DNA of 64,000 nt. Origin: Corynebacterium ciconiae DSM 44920 (lineage in GTDB: Bacteria; Actinomycetota; Actinomycetes; Mycobacteriales; Mycobacteriaceae). The stretch lies in contig NZ_CP047189.1 in NCBI RefSeq assembly GCF_030440575.1, positions 2,480,001-2,544,000 of the forward strand, read 5' to 3'. The notes under the pieces were generated by a model that did no database searches, was not told the DNA's origin, and was given only the letters and a program-made list of their open reading frames with translations. Position numbers and translations under genes: made by a program. Positions 25,227-38,065 of this stretch are shown piece after piece. How positions within the stretch are numbered: the stretch's first letter is position 1; each line of letters begins with the position of its first letter.

Positions 25227-25243
25227 GACTACAAGGAGATTCA

Positions 25244-25978
25244 ATGAATACAACCCCCGCGGCCCGCGCCCTCAAGCTCTACAAATCCTATGGTGAGGGC
25301 AGCGCCCAAGTAGTCGCGCTCGACCATGTTGACGTGGAATTTGAACGGGGCCGCTTTACCGCAATCATGGGCCCCTCCGGCTCCGGCAAATCCACGCTCA
25401 TGCACTGCATGGCCGGACTCGACGCCCCCACCAGCGGCGAAACCTACATCGGCGATACCGAACTCTCGCAGCTTAACGACGCCGCCATCACGAATCTCCG
25501 GCGCGACCGGCTGGGGTTTGTCTTCCAGTCCTTCAACTTGGTGCCCACGCTCTCCGCGGCGGAAAACATCACCCTGCCCGTGGGAATCGCCGGTCGCCAA
25601 GTAGATGAGGCTTGGTTCACAGAGGTCACCGAGCGCCTCGGGCTGGCCAAGCGGCTCGACCATCAACCCTCCGAACTCTCCGGCGGGCAGCAACAGCGCG
25701 TGGCGGTGGCCCGCGCCCTCGTCTCGCGCCCAGAGATCATCTTTGGCGATGAACCCACCGGAAATCTCGATTCCAACTCCTCCACTGAGGTACTCACGAT
25801 CCTGCGGACTGCGGTGGATGATCTCAACCAGACGGTGGTGATCGTCACCCACGATCCAGCCGCAGCGGCCTATGCGGACCGGGTGATCTTCCTCGCCGAC
25901 GGCAGCATCCGAGACGACATCACCGAACCGACACCCGAAAAGATCATGTCCATCATGGCCGGGATCGAGGGCCGATAA
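25244..25978 (+). CDS. ABC transporter ATPase, MacB/LolD type
   Basis: A 244-residue nucleotide-binding subunit. Walker A is GPSGSGKST, the signature is LSGGQQQRVAVARAL, and Walker B ends in IIFGDEPTGNLDS, the form typical of MacB/LolD-like (FtsX-coupled) ATPases. Start at ATG 25244, 5 nt after AAGGAG; the upstream in-frame ATG 25223 overlaps the palindrome and lacks a ribosome site. The permease gene follows directly. Likely powers an extracytoplasmic mechanotransmission or efflux process. Confidence 0.92.
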   Translation: MNTTPAARALKLYKSYGEGSAQVVALDHVDVEFERGRFTAIMGPSGSGKSTLMHCMAGLDAPTSGETYIGDTELSQLNDAAITNLRRDRLGFVFQSFNLVPTLSAAENITLPVGIAGRQVDEAWFTEVTERLGLAKRLDHQPSELSGGQQQRVAVARALVSRPEIIFGDEPTGNLDSNSSTEVLTILRTAVDDLNQTVVIVTHDPAAAAYADRVIFLADGSIRDDITEPTPEKIMSIMAGIEGR

Positions 25979-28561
25979 ATGGCTACCTCCATTCCCACCC
26001 CGCCCCGGATGCGCACCATCTCCTTGCGCTCGGTGGCCGCACACAAGATACGGCTGCTCCTCACCGTTCTCGCCGTGGTGCTCGGCACCGCCTTCGTGGC
26101 CGGCTCCTCCATGTTCACCGCCACCCTCTCCTCCTCCATGAACTCGGCGCTGACCACGGCCTTTGATGATATTGACGTGGTGGCCACCGGCACCGAGCGC
26201 TCACCCCAGGGCATCCCCTTCGACGATGTCGACGCCCTACGGGCCCGTGAGGACGTGCGCGCCGTATCAATTCAGGGACGCGACTCCAGCGTGATCCTCA
26301 CCGACCCCTCCGGCTCCCGCATCCAGACCGGGGCGATGCCCACCCAGGCCATCGCGCTTGTGCCGCCAGAAACCTTGCACGGCGAGGATCTGCCCAGCCA
26401 AGGTCACATCGTCGAAGGCGAGCGACCCCACTCCGACGGTCAGATCGCGATCAATCGCAACGCCGCCGAGCGCGGCGGCATCTCCATCGGCGACCATGTG
26501 ACCGTGCTCGTGCCCGACACCCGCCTCGACGCCGAAGTCACCGGCATTTACGAAGCCCCCTCTGACGACGCAGGCTGGCTCTCCATCGCGATGCGGGAGC
26601 AGGACTATCGCGCCCACTTCACCGATGGCGAGCACGTGCAGCTCGCCGCCCTCACCCTCACAGACCCCAGCCGCGCGGATAGTGTCCAGGCCGAGCTTGC
26701 CGACGCCATGCCCGACTACATGGTCAACACCGGCCAACATATGGTGGATGAGGCCAATGAGCGCATCGAGTCCGCGCTCTCCTTCGTCACCTATTTCCTC
26801 TGGGCCTTCGCCGGCATCGCCCTGCTCGTGGGCACCTTCATCATCTCTAACACCTTCGCCATGCTGGTGGCTCAACGCAACCGCGAATATGCGCTGCTGC
26901 GGGCACTAGGTGCTTCACGCACTCAGATCACCCGCTCCGTCGTGGCCGAAGCTGCGGTGGTGGGCGTGGTGGGCTCGCTACTCGGCGTGCTCGCCGGCGT
27001 GGGGCTGGTGCGCGCGATCACGTGGCTGCTCAACCGCTCCGATGCGGGCCTACCCGATGCTGGGGTCTCTCTCACGCCCACGGCCGTGATTGCGCCTCTC
27101 ATCGTGGGCGTGGTCGTTACCGTGCTCTCCGCCTGGGCGCCGGCCCGACGTGCTGGGGCCATCCACCCTGTGCAAGCCATGCGGCCACACACCCCCACCC
27201 GGGCCTCCCTCAAGCGGCGCACCCTTGCAGGCGCGGCCGCTCTACTGATCGGCACCTCCCTGTGCGTGCTCTCCGTGGTTATCGACGCAGACGCCATGAG
27301 AGTGCCGATGACCCTCGTGGGCACCGGCACCCTCGCTCTTGTGCTCGGACTATGGCTTGCCGGGCCGGCGCTGTCCATTCCCTTGGTCGGCGGGCTGGGC
27401 CGCATCATCGGCGCCCCTTTCCGCACCGTGGGGCGGCTGGCCGCCACCAACTCGCGCCGCAGTCCGCACCGCACCGCGGCCACCGCCTTTGCCCTGACCT
27501 TAGGGCTCATCATGGTCTCCTCTATCGGCATGCTGGCCGCCTCCATGCAACGCTCCACCGAGGACATCGTGGATGACTCCATTTCCGCTGACTTTGTGCT
27601 CACCACCGAGGGCGCAGCCGGGATGAGCATGCCGAGAGACACCGCCGAGCGGGTGCGCGCCCTGAAGGAAGTCGAGAACGTATCGGTGATCTCCGTGGGA
27701 CCGTTTTTGGTCAACGAGATGCCCCTGAGCAACTCCTTCGGGCCGCCTACCTCCCCTGTGGCGGATAACTCTATGCTCGACAGCGTCCACTTCGATGTGG
27801 TCGAGGGAAAGATTGACCTCGACGCCCCAGGCGTGATCCTCGACGAAGCCACGGCAGGACTCGCGCATGTCGGGGTGGGCGACACCGCCCAGGTGCGCCT
27901 TCGCGGCCAAGACCGCTCCGTGGAGGTTGTCGTGCAGGCTCTAGTGGATTCCTCCACCCTCTACCCCGGGGTAGTCTCACGCAGCAGCGCCGAGGAGCTT
28001 ATCGACGACACCGGGCTCGTCCCCGAAGGCATCTACGTCCACTCCGCACCTGGGTACAGCCCAGCCGAGGTACGCCGCGCCATCGAGCACGAAGTGGACC
28101 ACGATCTCGTCACCTCGGTGAAGGATCCCGATGAGATGAAGGGACAGGCCGCCGCTGAGGTAAGCAGCATGCTCGCTGTGCTGTATGGACTGCTGGCGCT
28201 AGCGGTGATTGTGGCGATTCTCGGCATCGTGAATACCCTTGCGCTCTCGGTGATCGAACGCCGCCAAGAGATCGGTATGTTGCGCGCCGTCGGCATGCAC
28301 CGTCGCCAAGTGCGCATCATGATCTATCTCGAATCGGCTGTGATCGCCCTGTACGGGGCTGTACTCGGCGCCATCGTCGGGATATCGTTGGGCTGCGCCT
28401 TCCTTGAGAACCTGAAGGACATGGGCCTGACCAGCATTGTGATCCCATGGGGCACCGTAGGCATCATGCTCGCGGGGTCGCTATTTATCGGCGTGCTCGC
28501 CGCCTTGTGGCCCGCGGCCACCGCCGCGCGGACCCGCCCACTCGAGGCGATTACCGACTAA
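25979..28561 (+). CDS. FtsX/MacB-type ABC permease, two-domain
   Basis: An 860-residue membrane protein with two FtsX-like units. It has a first helix (about 20-45), a large outer domain, three helices around 260-390, a central pair of helices, a second outer domain, and three helices at the C terminus ending in the typical TAARTRPLEAI. This 8-10-helix, duplicated layout is characteristic of actinobacterial permeases linked to antibiotic or peptide efflux and to lipoprotein handling. The ATG begins at the base after the ATPase stop. Substrate unknown. Confidence 0.9.
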   Translation: MATSIPTPPRMRTISLRSVAAHKIRLLLTVLAVVLGTAFVAGSSMFTATLSSSMNSALTTAFDDIDVVATGTERSPQGIPFDDVDALRAREDVRAVSIQGRDSSVILTDPSGSRIQTGAMPTQAIALVPPETLHGEDLPSQGHIVEGERPHSDGQIAINRNAAERGGISIGDHVTVLVPDTRLDAEVTGIYEAPSDDAGWLSIAMREQDYRAHFTDGEHVQLAALTLTDPSRADSVQAELADAMPDYMVNTGQHMVDEANERIESALSFVTYFLWAFAGIALLVGTFIISNTFAMLVAQRNREYALLRALGASRTQITRSVVAEAAVVGVVGSLLGVLAGVGLVRAITWLLNRSDAGLPDAGVSLTPTAVIAPLIVGVVVTVLSAWAPARRAGAIHPVQAMRPHTPTRASLKRRTLAGAAALLIGTSLCVLSVVIDADAMRVPMTLVGTGTLALVLGLWLAGPALSIPLVGGLGRIIGAPFRTVGRLAATNSRRSPHRTAATAFALTLGLIMVSSIGMLAASMQRSTEDIVDDSISADFVLTTEGAAGMSMPRDTAERVRALKEVENVSVISVGPFLVNEMPLSNSFGPPTSPVADNSMLDSVHFDVVEGKIDLDAPGVILDEATAGLAHVGVGDTAQVRLRGQDRSVEVVVQALVDSSTLYPGVVSRSSAEELIDDTGLVPEGIYVHSAPGYSPAEVRRAIEHEVDHDLVTSVKDPDEMKGQAAAEVSSMLAVLYGLLALAVIVAILGIVNTLALSVIERRQEIGMLRAVGMHRRQVRIMIYLESAVIALYGAVLGAIVGISLGCAFLENLKDMGLTSIVIPWGTVGIMLAGSLFIGVLAALWPAATAARTRPLEAITD

Positions 28562-28573
28562 GAAACGGCAAAG

Positions 28574-28600
28574 GCCCGGACACCGCTGTGGTGTTCGGGC
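28574..28600 (+). terminator. Terminator after the ABC operon
   Basis: GCCCGGACACC (28574-28584) pairs with GGTGTTCGGGC (28590-28600), and flanking GCAAA/TTTGC extend the stem; a T-rich stretch follows. It lies between the ABC permease and the convergent secreted-protein gene. Confidence 0.8.
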
Positions 28601-28618
28601 GTTTGCTCTTGTGACTAC

Positions 28619-29329
28619 TTAGGACACCGTGGTGGCGCCAACAGTCGGTAGCACCGTGCAGCTATCGCCACCAAAGGCAGTCTTACCGGCGATAGCAGCG
28701 ATCACCGGGCCGGGCCCGGTCTCTACGAGGGCGGAAGTTTGAGCATGCACGTTCAGGCCCAAAAAGCTCTCGTCCAAGGGCGCGATACCGCCCTTAAAGG
28801 TAGCGAGGTTGAGCCAGACCACCTTCATATCTGTACCCTTCACTGAGGGCGCAAGGCGATCGTCCACACTGAAGATGTGGAAATAGGCATGCCCCTCTGG
28901 GATGTAGGGCTGCAAGAGATTACCCTTGCCAAACACCGGCCCCGCCCCGTAATTAGGACCAGGCTGGACTGTTGCGAGCGCACCGGTGACCGGCAGATCG
29001 CCCACACCGCATCCGACCACGGGTGCCGGGTAGAAGAACTTCGACTTCGTGCTCACATCTCCCCGTTGGACAGCTTTGGTTTCAGCAGCTGCAGGGGAAC
29101 CGCTGCCGTTAGCAGCTGGTTCTGCCTTTTCCATCAGCTTCATCAGAGCCTGCTGGACTTCGGTTGATTGCGTGTGGGCCTGGTCGAGGAGCGTATCGAC
29201 GCTCACTCCCCCAGCCTGAGCGAGATCAACAGGCGGGGTGGTTGGCGCTGCATGAGCGGGCTGGATAGAGGCAACTGCGAGGGTGGCGGCTGCGCAGAGT
29301 GCAGCAAGACGGCTAAGGCGCGAGGACAT
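28619..29329 (-). CDS. Secreted protein of unknown function
   Basis: A 236-residue protein with a clear signal peptide (SSRLSRLAALCAAATLAVAS, cleavage near AHA-AP at residue 27). The mature part has a Gln/Ala/Glu-rich helical stretch (35-85) and a compact C-terminal domain starting near FFYPAPVVGCGVGDLP. Two cysteines (in VVGCG and DSCTV) could form a disulfide. It resembles corynebacterial conserved exported proteins of unknown role. It has its own leader and lies between the ABC operon and the rRNA operon. Confidence 0.75.
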   Translation of the reverse strand: MSSRLSRLAALCAAATLAVASIQPAHAAPTTPPVDLAQAGGVSVDTLLDQAHTQSTEVQQALMKLMEKAEPAANGSGSPAAAETKAVQRGDVSTKSKFFYPAPVVGCGVGDLPVTGALATVQPGPNYGAGPVFGKGNLLQPYIPEGHAYFHIFSVDDRLAPSVKGTDMKVVWLNLATFKGGIAPLDESFLGLNVHAQTSALVETGPGPVIAAIAGKTAFGGDSCTVLPTVGATTVS

Positions 29330-29474
29330 AGGCTTCCTTTAGGGTTCGGAACCATCTCTGGCGCCACACTGAAGGGGCCGGAGACGGTTATGTTTCTATA
29401 CCTAAGCGCATGATACTACAGTTGCCTTCTGTAAACTAATGACGCCTTAATGACATAATAAGTTTGGAAGGCAT

Positions 29475-29519
29475 TAAAAAAAGAGAGAAGGCGCACCGGG
29501 TGGGGTGTGCCTTCTCTCT
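29475..29519 (-). terminator. rRNA operon terminator
   Basis: A 15-16-bp stem between AGAGAGAAGGCGCACC and GGTGTGCCTTCTCTCT with one G-U pair. On the minus strand it is followed by TTTTTTAAT, directly after 5S. Confidence 0.92.
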
Positions 29520-29535
29520 GTGTTGTGTAGTTTTA

Positions 29536-29653
29536 GGTCGGCGGTGACTTACTCTCCCACACCCTCCCGGGTGCAGTACCATCAGCGCTGTCGGGCTTAG
29601 CTTCCGGGTTCGGAATGGGACCGGGCGTGTCCCCGATGCTATAACCACCGACA
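29536..29653 (-). rRNA. rrf: 5S ribosomal RNA
   Basis: On the minus strand the RNA begins TGTCGGTGGTTATAGC and ends near GTCACCGCCGACC; these termini pair, as in actinobacterial 5S RNA. Length about 118 nt. The ends are estimated to within a few bases. Confidence 0.93.
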
Positions 29654-29674
29654 CATCTATAGGTGTGTTTGGGT

Positions 29675-29710
29675 GTGTTGTTTCAGATACTGTGTAGTGG
29701 ACGCGTGCGG
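29675..29710 (-). other. 23S 3' processing-stem strand
   Basis: Reverse-complementary (few mismatches) to 32880-32912 on the other side of 23S. In the precursor RNA these would pair into a helix of about 30 bp closing the 23S domain, the usual RNase III substrate. Confidence 0.7.
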
Positions 29711-29734
29711 CTTATAGCGTTTGGTTTTTTGGTT

Positions 29735-34690
<4,956 letters not shown>

Positions 34691-35343
34691 AACCAAAAAC
34701 AACCACCACAAAAACGCGGCAGCCGAATCAGTAAAAAGCATATAAGCTTACATGAAAAGCCCAATACACTAGCAAAAAAACAAAAAACAAAAAAGGGGCA
34801 GAATCCGACGAGGAAAACCCACCCCCAAAAAAATCATCAACACACACTGCACAAAAAATACAGCACACGCATCAAATCACATGCGACCAAACAAACCCCA
34901 ATCACAAGGGCACCTGACCCACACACAACCAACACGCACACCACACAAACATGCAGCACACATCAACAAAACAAAGCTGGCACACTATCGAGTTCTCAAA
35001 CAACACTCACTGCGTCTCGGCTTCAAGCTTTTTGCTTGTCCGTGCCGCAGCGACTCGATAAACACTACACAGCATCCATAATCTACACAACCCTGCAGGT
35101 CACCGTATGTTTTTCTGCCGTTTATTGAGCGGTTAGATATCGCTTGTACTTCCGCCGTGAGGCCGCGGCACGTGGCGTAGTGCCCACCCCTCGGCCCCGG
35201 ACTGCCTCTCACCCTCGGCGCGCAGTCACGTGGCCGCGCCCTCGAGGTACACAACAGGGGAGAGGCTGTGCCGCTTCCTAGCCGCAGCCCTTCCCTCAGT
35301 CCTTCACAAAGGTGGTTGAGGGCTCACTACTTCATCGCAATCA
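34691..35343 (-). other. rRNA leader and upstream region
   Basis: Long A/C-rich (on +) leader containing GTTGTTTGAGAACTCGATAG on the minus strand (about 34986-35005), shared with the internal spacer. The best promoter is at 35062-35090. Upstream is a GC-rich part with CACGTG-containing inverted sequences around 35169 and 35226, and a hairpin CCCTCA/TGAGGG (35293-35322) that may terminate the ABC operon whose last gene ends at 35344. No gene seen. Confidence 0.65.
35062..35090 (-). promoter_or_regulatory. Predicted rRNA promoter
   Basis: On the minus strand, -35 TTGTGT (35085-35090) and -10 TAGTGT (35062-35067) are separated by exactly 17 bp, about 370 bp upstream of 16S. Further promoters are possible (TAGATT at 35081-35086). 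Confidence 0.5.
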
Positions 35344-36414
35344 TCATTTCTTCACGCCGACTCGGATGTCCGTCCGCACAGCACGGCCTTTCACGTTCCA
35401 CACGAGTACGAGGGTGGCCGCCATGATGAGCACGAGGTTGAACACAGTGGGGTAGCCGTAGTGGTTCAGAATTGGCCAGGTCGAGTTGTATGCGGTGATG
35501 GCGAATGGGATTCCACAGGCCATGACGTAGGGGTTGTTGAAAGTGCTCAGCATCATGAGGAGCACGGATAAGGCAGCTATTGCTAGTACGAAGCCCGGAA
35601 AGCTCATTGCGGATGAGTCGAAGCCGAGCAGGGCGGAGGACAACGTGGCGCATGCTGCAGCTGCCACGCTGTAGACCGCAATGGCCGCAAAGCAGCTCTT
35701 CAACCACTGAGTTCGCGAAAGGCCGAAGGCTAACCAGGTACCAAGCGAGGCGGGTTCTTGAGTGATGAATACGCCTCCCATACTTGCGATAACACTGATA
35801 AGCACCACGGCGAATTCAGGGTCGGACCAGTCAATAAGCTGCAGGAGCACGATCAGCACTTGGGCCACGAGGAAGAGCACGATGAGCGTGGGCATAGTGA
35901 GCTGGACCCGTAATGGGAAACGACGCAAGGCGCGCACAAGGACGGTGGTGGGACGCACGAACCACGTGGACTGTTCCCCCGCGTGTTCCAAATGCGGCCT
36001 ATCTTGGGCACGTCGGCTGAGCAATGCCTCCAGTATGTAGACGCCGAGGATAAGGGCAGCGAGCCCGGCGTAGCTGTTCCACCACAGCTGATTGTTATGC
36101 ACACGGAGCAGTCCGGCCAAGATAATGCAGGCGGGCAGCTGTGATGCCGCCGCGATGAGCATGGGGCCGCGATAAAGTTGAAGCCTGCCGGCGCTGTTGA
36201 CTCCGAGGGCCCACGCTCCTCGTCGCACCTTGTTCCGCAGAGTGGCGTAGACGACACTTCCGAACCCGAGAATCATCACCCCCTGCGCGGGCGCGTCCAT
36301 CATTGCGCTGAGAAGCGCAACAAAAGCGAGGCCTATGACCCCGATGATGTCGCTCGGCGTGGAGTTCATCCGCATGCTCGAGCGCAGCGGTCGGCTAAAT
36401 CCAGTGGCTGTCAT
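35344..36414 (-). CDS. ABC transporter membrane subunit, YtrC/D-like
   Basis: A 356-residue polytopic membrane protein with about eight hydrophobic segments and no nucleotide-binding motif. Examples are IGVIGLAFVALLSAMMDAPA at 23-42 and VAQVLIVLLQLIDW near 210. It is the last gene of an operon GntR(YtrA)-ATPase-membrane protein, the layout of Ytr-type ABC systems induced by cell-wall antibiotics in Gram-positives. ATG 36414 follows AAGGAGG. The protein itself is poorly conserved, so the assignment rests mainly on context. Confidence 0.7.
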   Translation of the reverse strand: MTATGFSRPLRSSMRMNSTPSDIIGVIGLAFVALLSAMMDAPAQGVMILGFGSVVYATLRNKVRRGAWALGVNSAGRLQLYRGPMLIAAASQLPACIILAGLLRVHNNQLWWNSYAGLAALILGVYILEALLSRRAQDRPHLEHAGEQSTWFVRPTTVLVRALRRFPLRVQLTMPTLIVLFLVAQVLIVLLQLIDWSDPEFAVVLISVIASMGGVFITQEPASLGTWLAFGLSRTQWLKSCFAAIAVYSVAAAACATLSSALLGFDSSAMSFPGFVLAIAALSVLLMMLSTFNNPYVMACGIPFAITAYNSTWPILNHYGYPTVFNLVLIMAATLVLVWNVKGRAVRTDIRVGVKK

Positions 36415-36452
36415 ATCTGCCTCCTTATGGGTCAGTGACTGTTGTGGACGAG

Positions 36453-37343
36453 TTAGGCTGCAGGCGCAGCGGCGCCGTGGGATTCAGTGAGTGCCTCAAA
36501 CACGGCAGCCAACTGAGGCGTGTCGATGCGCGCGCGGCGCTGGTCTATCTCGGCCGACTCAAGCGCTGCGACACTGACCAACAGGCGGCTGTGGGTACGC
36601 CCATCGCGCCGGCTCAGAACTCCAGGGCCTAGAGATTGGAGGAAAGACTCAACCTCCGCACGGGGCACAGTGAGCTGTCGGTATGCGTCATCGAGCTCAT
36701 CGATGGGCAGCTGGCCCACGAACTGGCCAGTGGGGGCGAGCACCAAGGCTTCATCGATGACTAGGGAGAGCTCCTCGAGCTGATGAGTGGCCATCACGAG
36801 AGTGCGCGGAAACAGCCGCTGTTCTTCTTGTAAAAGGGCGTAGAAAAGCTCCCTGTTCTGCACGTCGAGGCCGAGGTAGGGCTCGTCCAGTAGCGTCAAC
36901 TCTGCCCGGGCACACAGTCCAACGATCAGACCCACCATGGAGCGCTGGCCACGGGACAGGTCCGCGTATTTTTTGAATTCTGAGAGCCCGAACAAGCCGG
37001 CCATCTCCTTGGCGCGGGCGATATCGAAGCGAGGGTAGCGTCGAGAAGCCAAATCAACGATGGTGCCAACGCTCCAGGGGTTTGGGTAGGGATTATCGAT
37101 GCCCGCATACACGCATCGATCCATCACTGCGGAATTGTCGAAGGGTGAGCTGCCGAAGACACTCAGCTCGCCACCCGTGGCTTTATTTTGGCCAGCGAGG
37201 ATCGTTAGCAGCGTGGACTTGCCGGTGCCGTTGCGCCCGAGCAGACCGTAGAGGTGACCCGGCTGGAGGTTCAGGTTCACCCCCTTCAGCACGGTGGCGG
37301 ATCCATACGCCTTGGATAGGTTCTTCGTTACGACGGTGCTCAT
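36453..37343 (-). CDS. ABC transporter ATPase, YtrB-like
   Basis: A 296-residue ATPase with Walker A GRNGTGKST (residue 36), Walker B LTLLDEPYLGLD and switch H in MATHQLEEL. The signature reads LSRGQRSMVGL instead of LSGGQ, a variant seen in Ytr-type ATPases. An extra 80-residue C-terminal region follows the ATPase core. Start overlaps the regulator stop by four bases (ATGA). It likely powers the membrane protein encoded next. Confidence 0.85.
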   Translation of the reverse strand: MSTVVTKNLSKAYGSATVLKGVNLNLQPGHLYGLLGRNGTGKSTLLTILAGQNKATGGELSVFGSSPFDNSAVMDRCVYAGIDNPYPNPWSVGTIVDLASRRYPRFDIARAKEMAGLFGLSEFKKYADLSRGQRSMVGLIVGLCARAELTLLDEPYLGLDVQNRELFYALLQEEQRLFPRTLVMATHQLEELSLVIDEALVLAPTGQFVGQLPIDELDDAYRQLTVPRAEVESFLQSLGPGVLSRRDGRTHSRLLVSVAALESAEIDQRRARIDTPQLAAVFEALTESHGAAAPAA

Positions 37344-37714
37344 TGGTAGAGGCCTCTGCTTTCTGCCACTCGGTCAATCAGGGTGTGCAATTCGGTGCGG
37401 GCGATGCCCAGTTTCACGGCTTCGTCGATAAGCGGTGCGAGGTACCCGGCGGCAAACTCTTCCCTTCGCCGAGCGAGAATCAGATCACGGGCATCGTCGG
37501 TAACGAACATGCCGATGCCGCGACGTTTCTCCAGCACCCGAATATCGGCAAGTAACGCAAGCCCCTTTCGGGCAGTAGCTGGGTTGATGGAGTGAAACTC
37601 CGCCAACTCGTTGGTAGAGGGGGCGCGTTCCCCTGGATTCAGGACACCCTCCACGATGGAGTCCTCTACCAAGCTGGCAATCTGCCGGAAGAGGGGAGCG
37701 GTAGCTTCATCCAT
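37340..37714 (-). CDS. GntR-family regulator, YtrA subfamily
   Basis: A 124-residue regulator. The winged helix spans residues 8-72 (GERAPSTNELAEFHSINPAT, then ARKGLALLADIRVLEKRRGIGMFV), followed by the short two-helix dimerisation part typical of YtrA. First gene of the operon with the two ABC genes; it normally represses its own operon. A good operator candidate lies at 37788-37811. GGAAGGGG precedes the ATG. Confidence 0.9.
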   Translation of the reverse strand: MDEATAPLFRQIASLVEDSIVEGVLNPGERAPSTNELAEFHSINPATARKGLALLADIRVLEKRRGIGMFVTDDARDLILARRREEFAAGYLAPLIDEAVKLGIARTELHTLIDRVAESRGLYQ

Positions 37715-37754
37715 AGCCAGCCCCTTCCTATGCAGTGAACCTGGCGAGACTGCG

Positions 37755-37766
37755 GCTTATCGACGC
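37755..37766 (+). repeat. GCTTATCGACGC element, intergenic
   Basis: Exact copy, continuing CACC, between the operator and the ytrA-like gene, so transcribed in its leader. Confidence 0.8.
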
Positions 37767-37787
37767 CACCTCGCCGGCTCGTTAGTT

Positions 37788-37811
37788 GGTTGGTTACTTG
37801 TGTAACTAACC
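37788..37811. promoter_or_regulatory. Candidate YtrA-type operator
   Basis: GGTTGGTTAC (37788-37797) and GTAACTAACC (37802-37811) form an inverted repeat with one mismatch and a 4-nt centre, about 75 bp upstream of the regulator gene. Confidence 0.65.
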
Positions 37812-38065
37812 GTAGAACTAGAGGCGTGGATGCGCAACCCCTGTAACGACACCCGCAGACGGGCACAGCCAAGCACCCCCGGTACCGCCGCTTCGTGAAG
37901 CGCTGCCCAAAGCGCTGGTCACGGAAAGATTGGGGGGTGTAGGCGCTGTGCCTTTTCGACGCGAGGGGTACAAATAGGGCACACTATAAGGCACACGGAG
38001 GGTGCTTCTTTACCCCCGTTTTAGACAGATGATTATTAATGAGAAACGGATGACGACCATTAGCT

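Larger units (their letters stand above)
37715..38065. other. Intergenic region between ytrA-like and NYN genes
   Basis: Contains the GCTTATCGACGC element (37755), the YtrA-type operator (37788-37811), and an inverted arrangement CGTGA-AGCGCT / AGCGCT-TCACG at about 37893-37922. There is also an AT-rich promoter-like part (CACTATAAG near 37982, ATTATTAAT near 38032) for the NYN gene. No gene seen. Confidence 0.6.
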
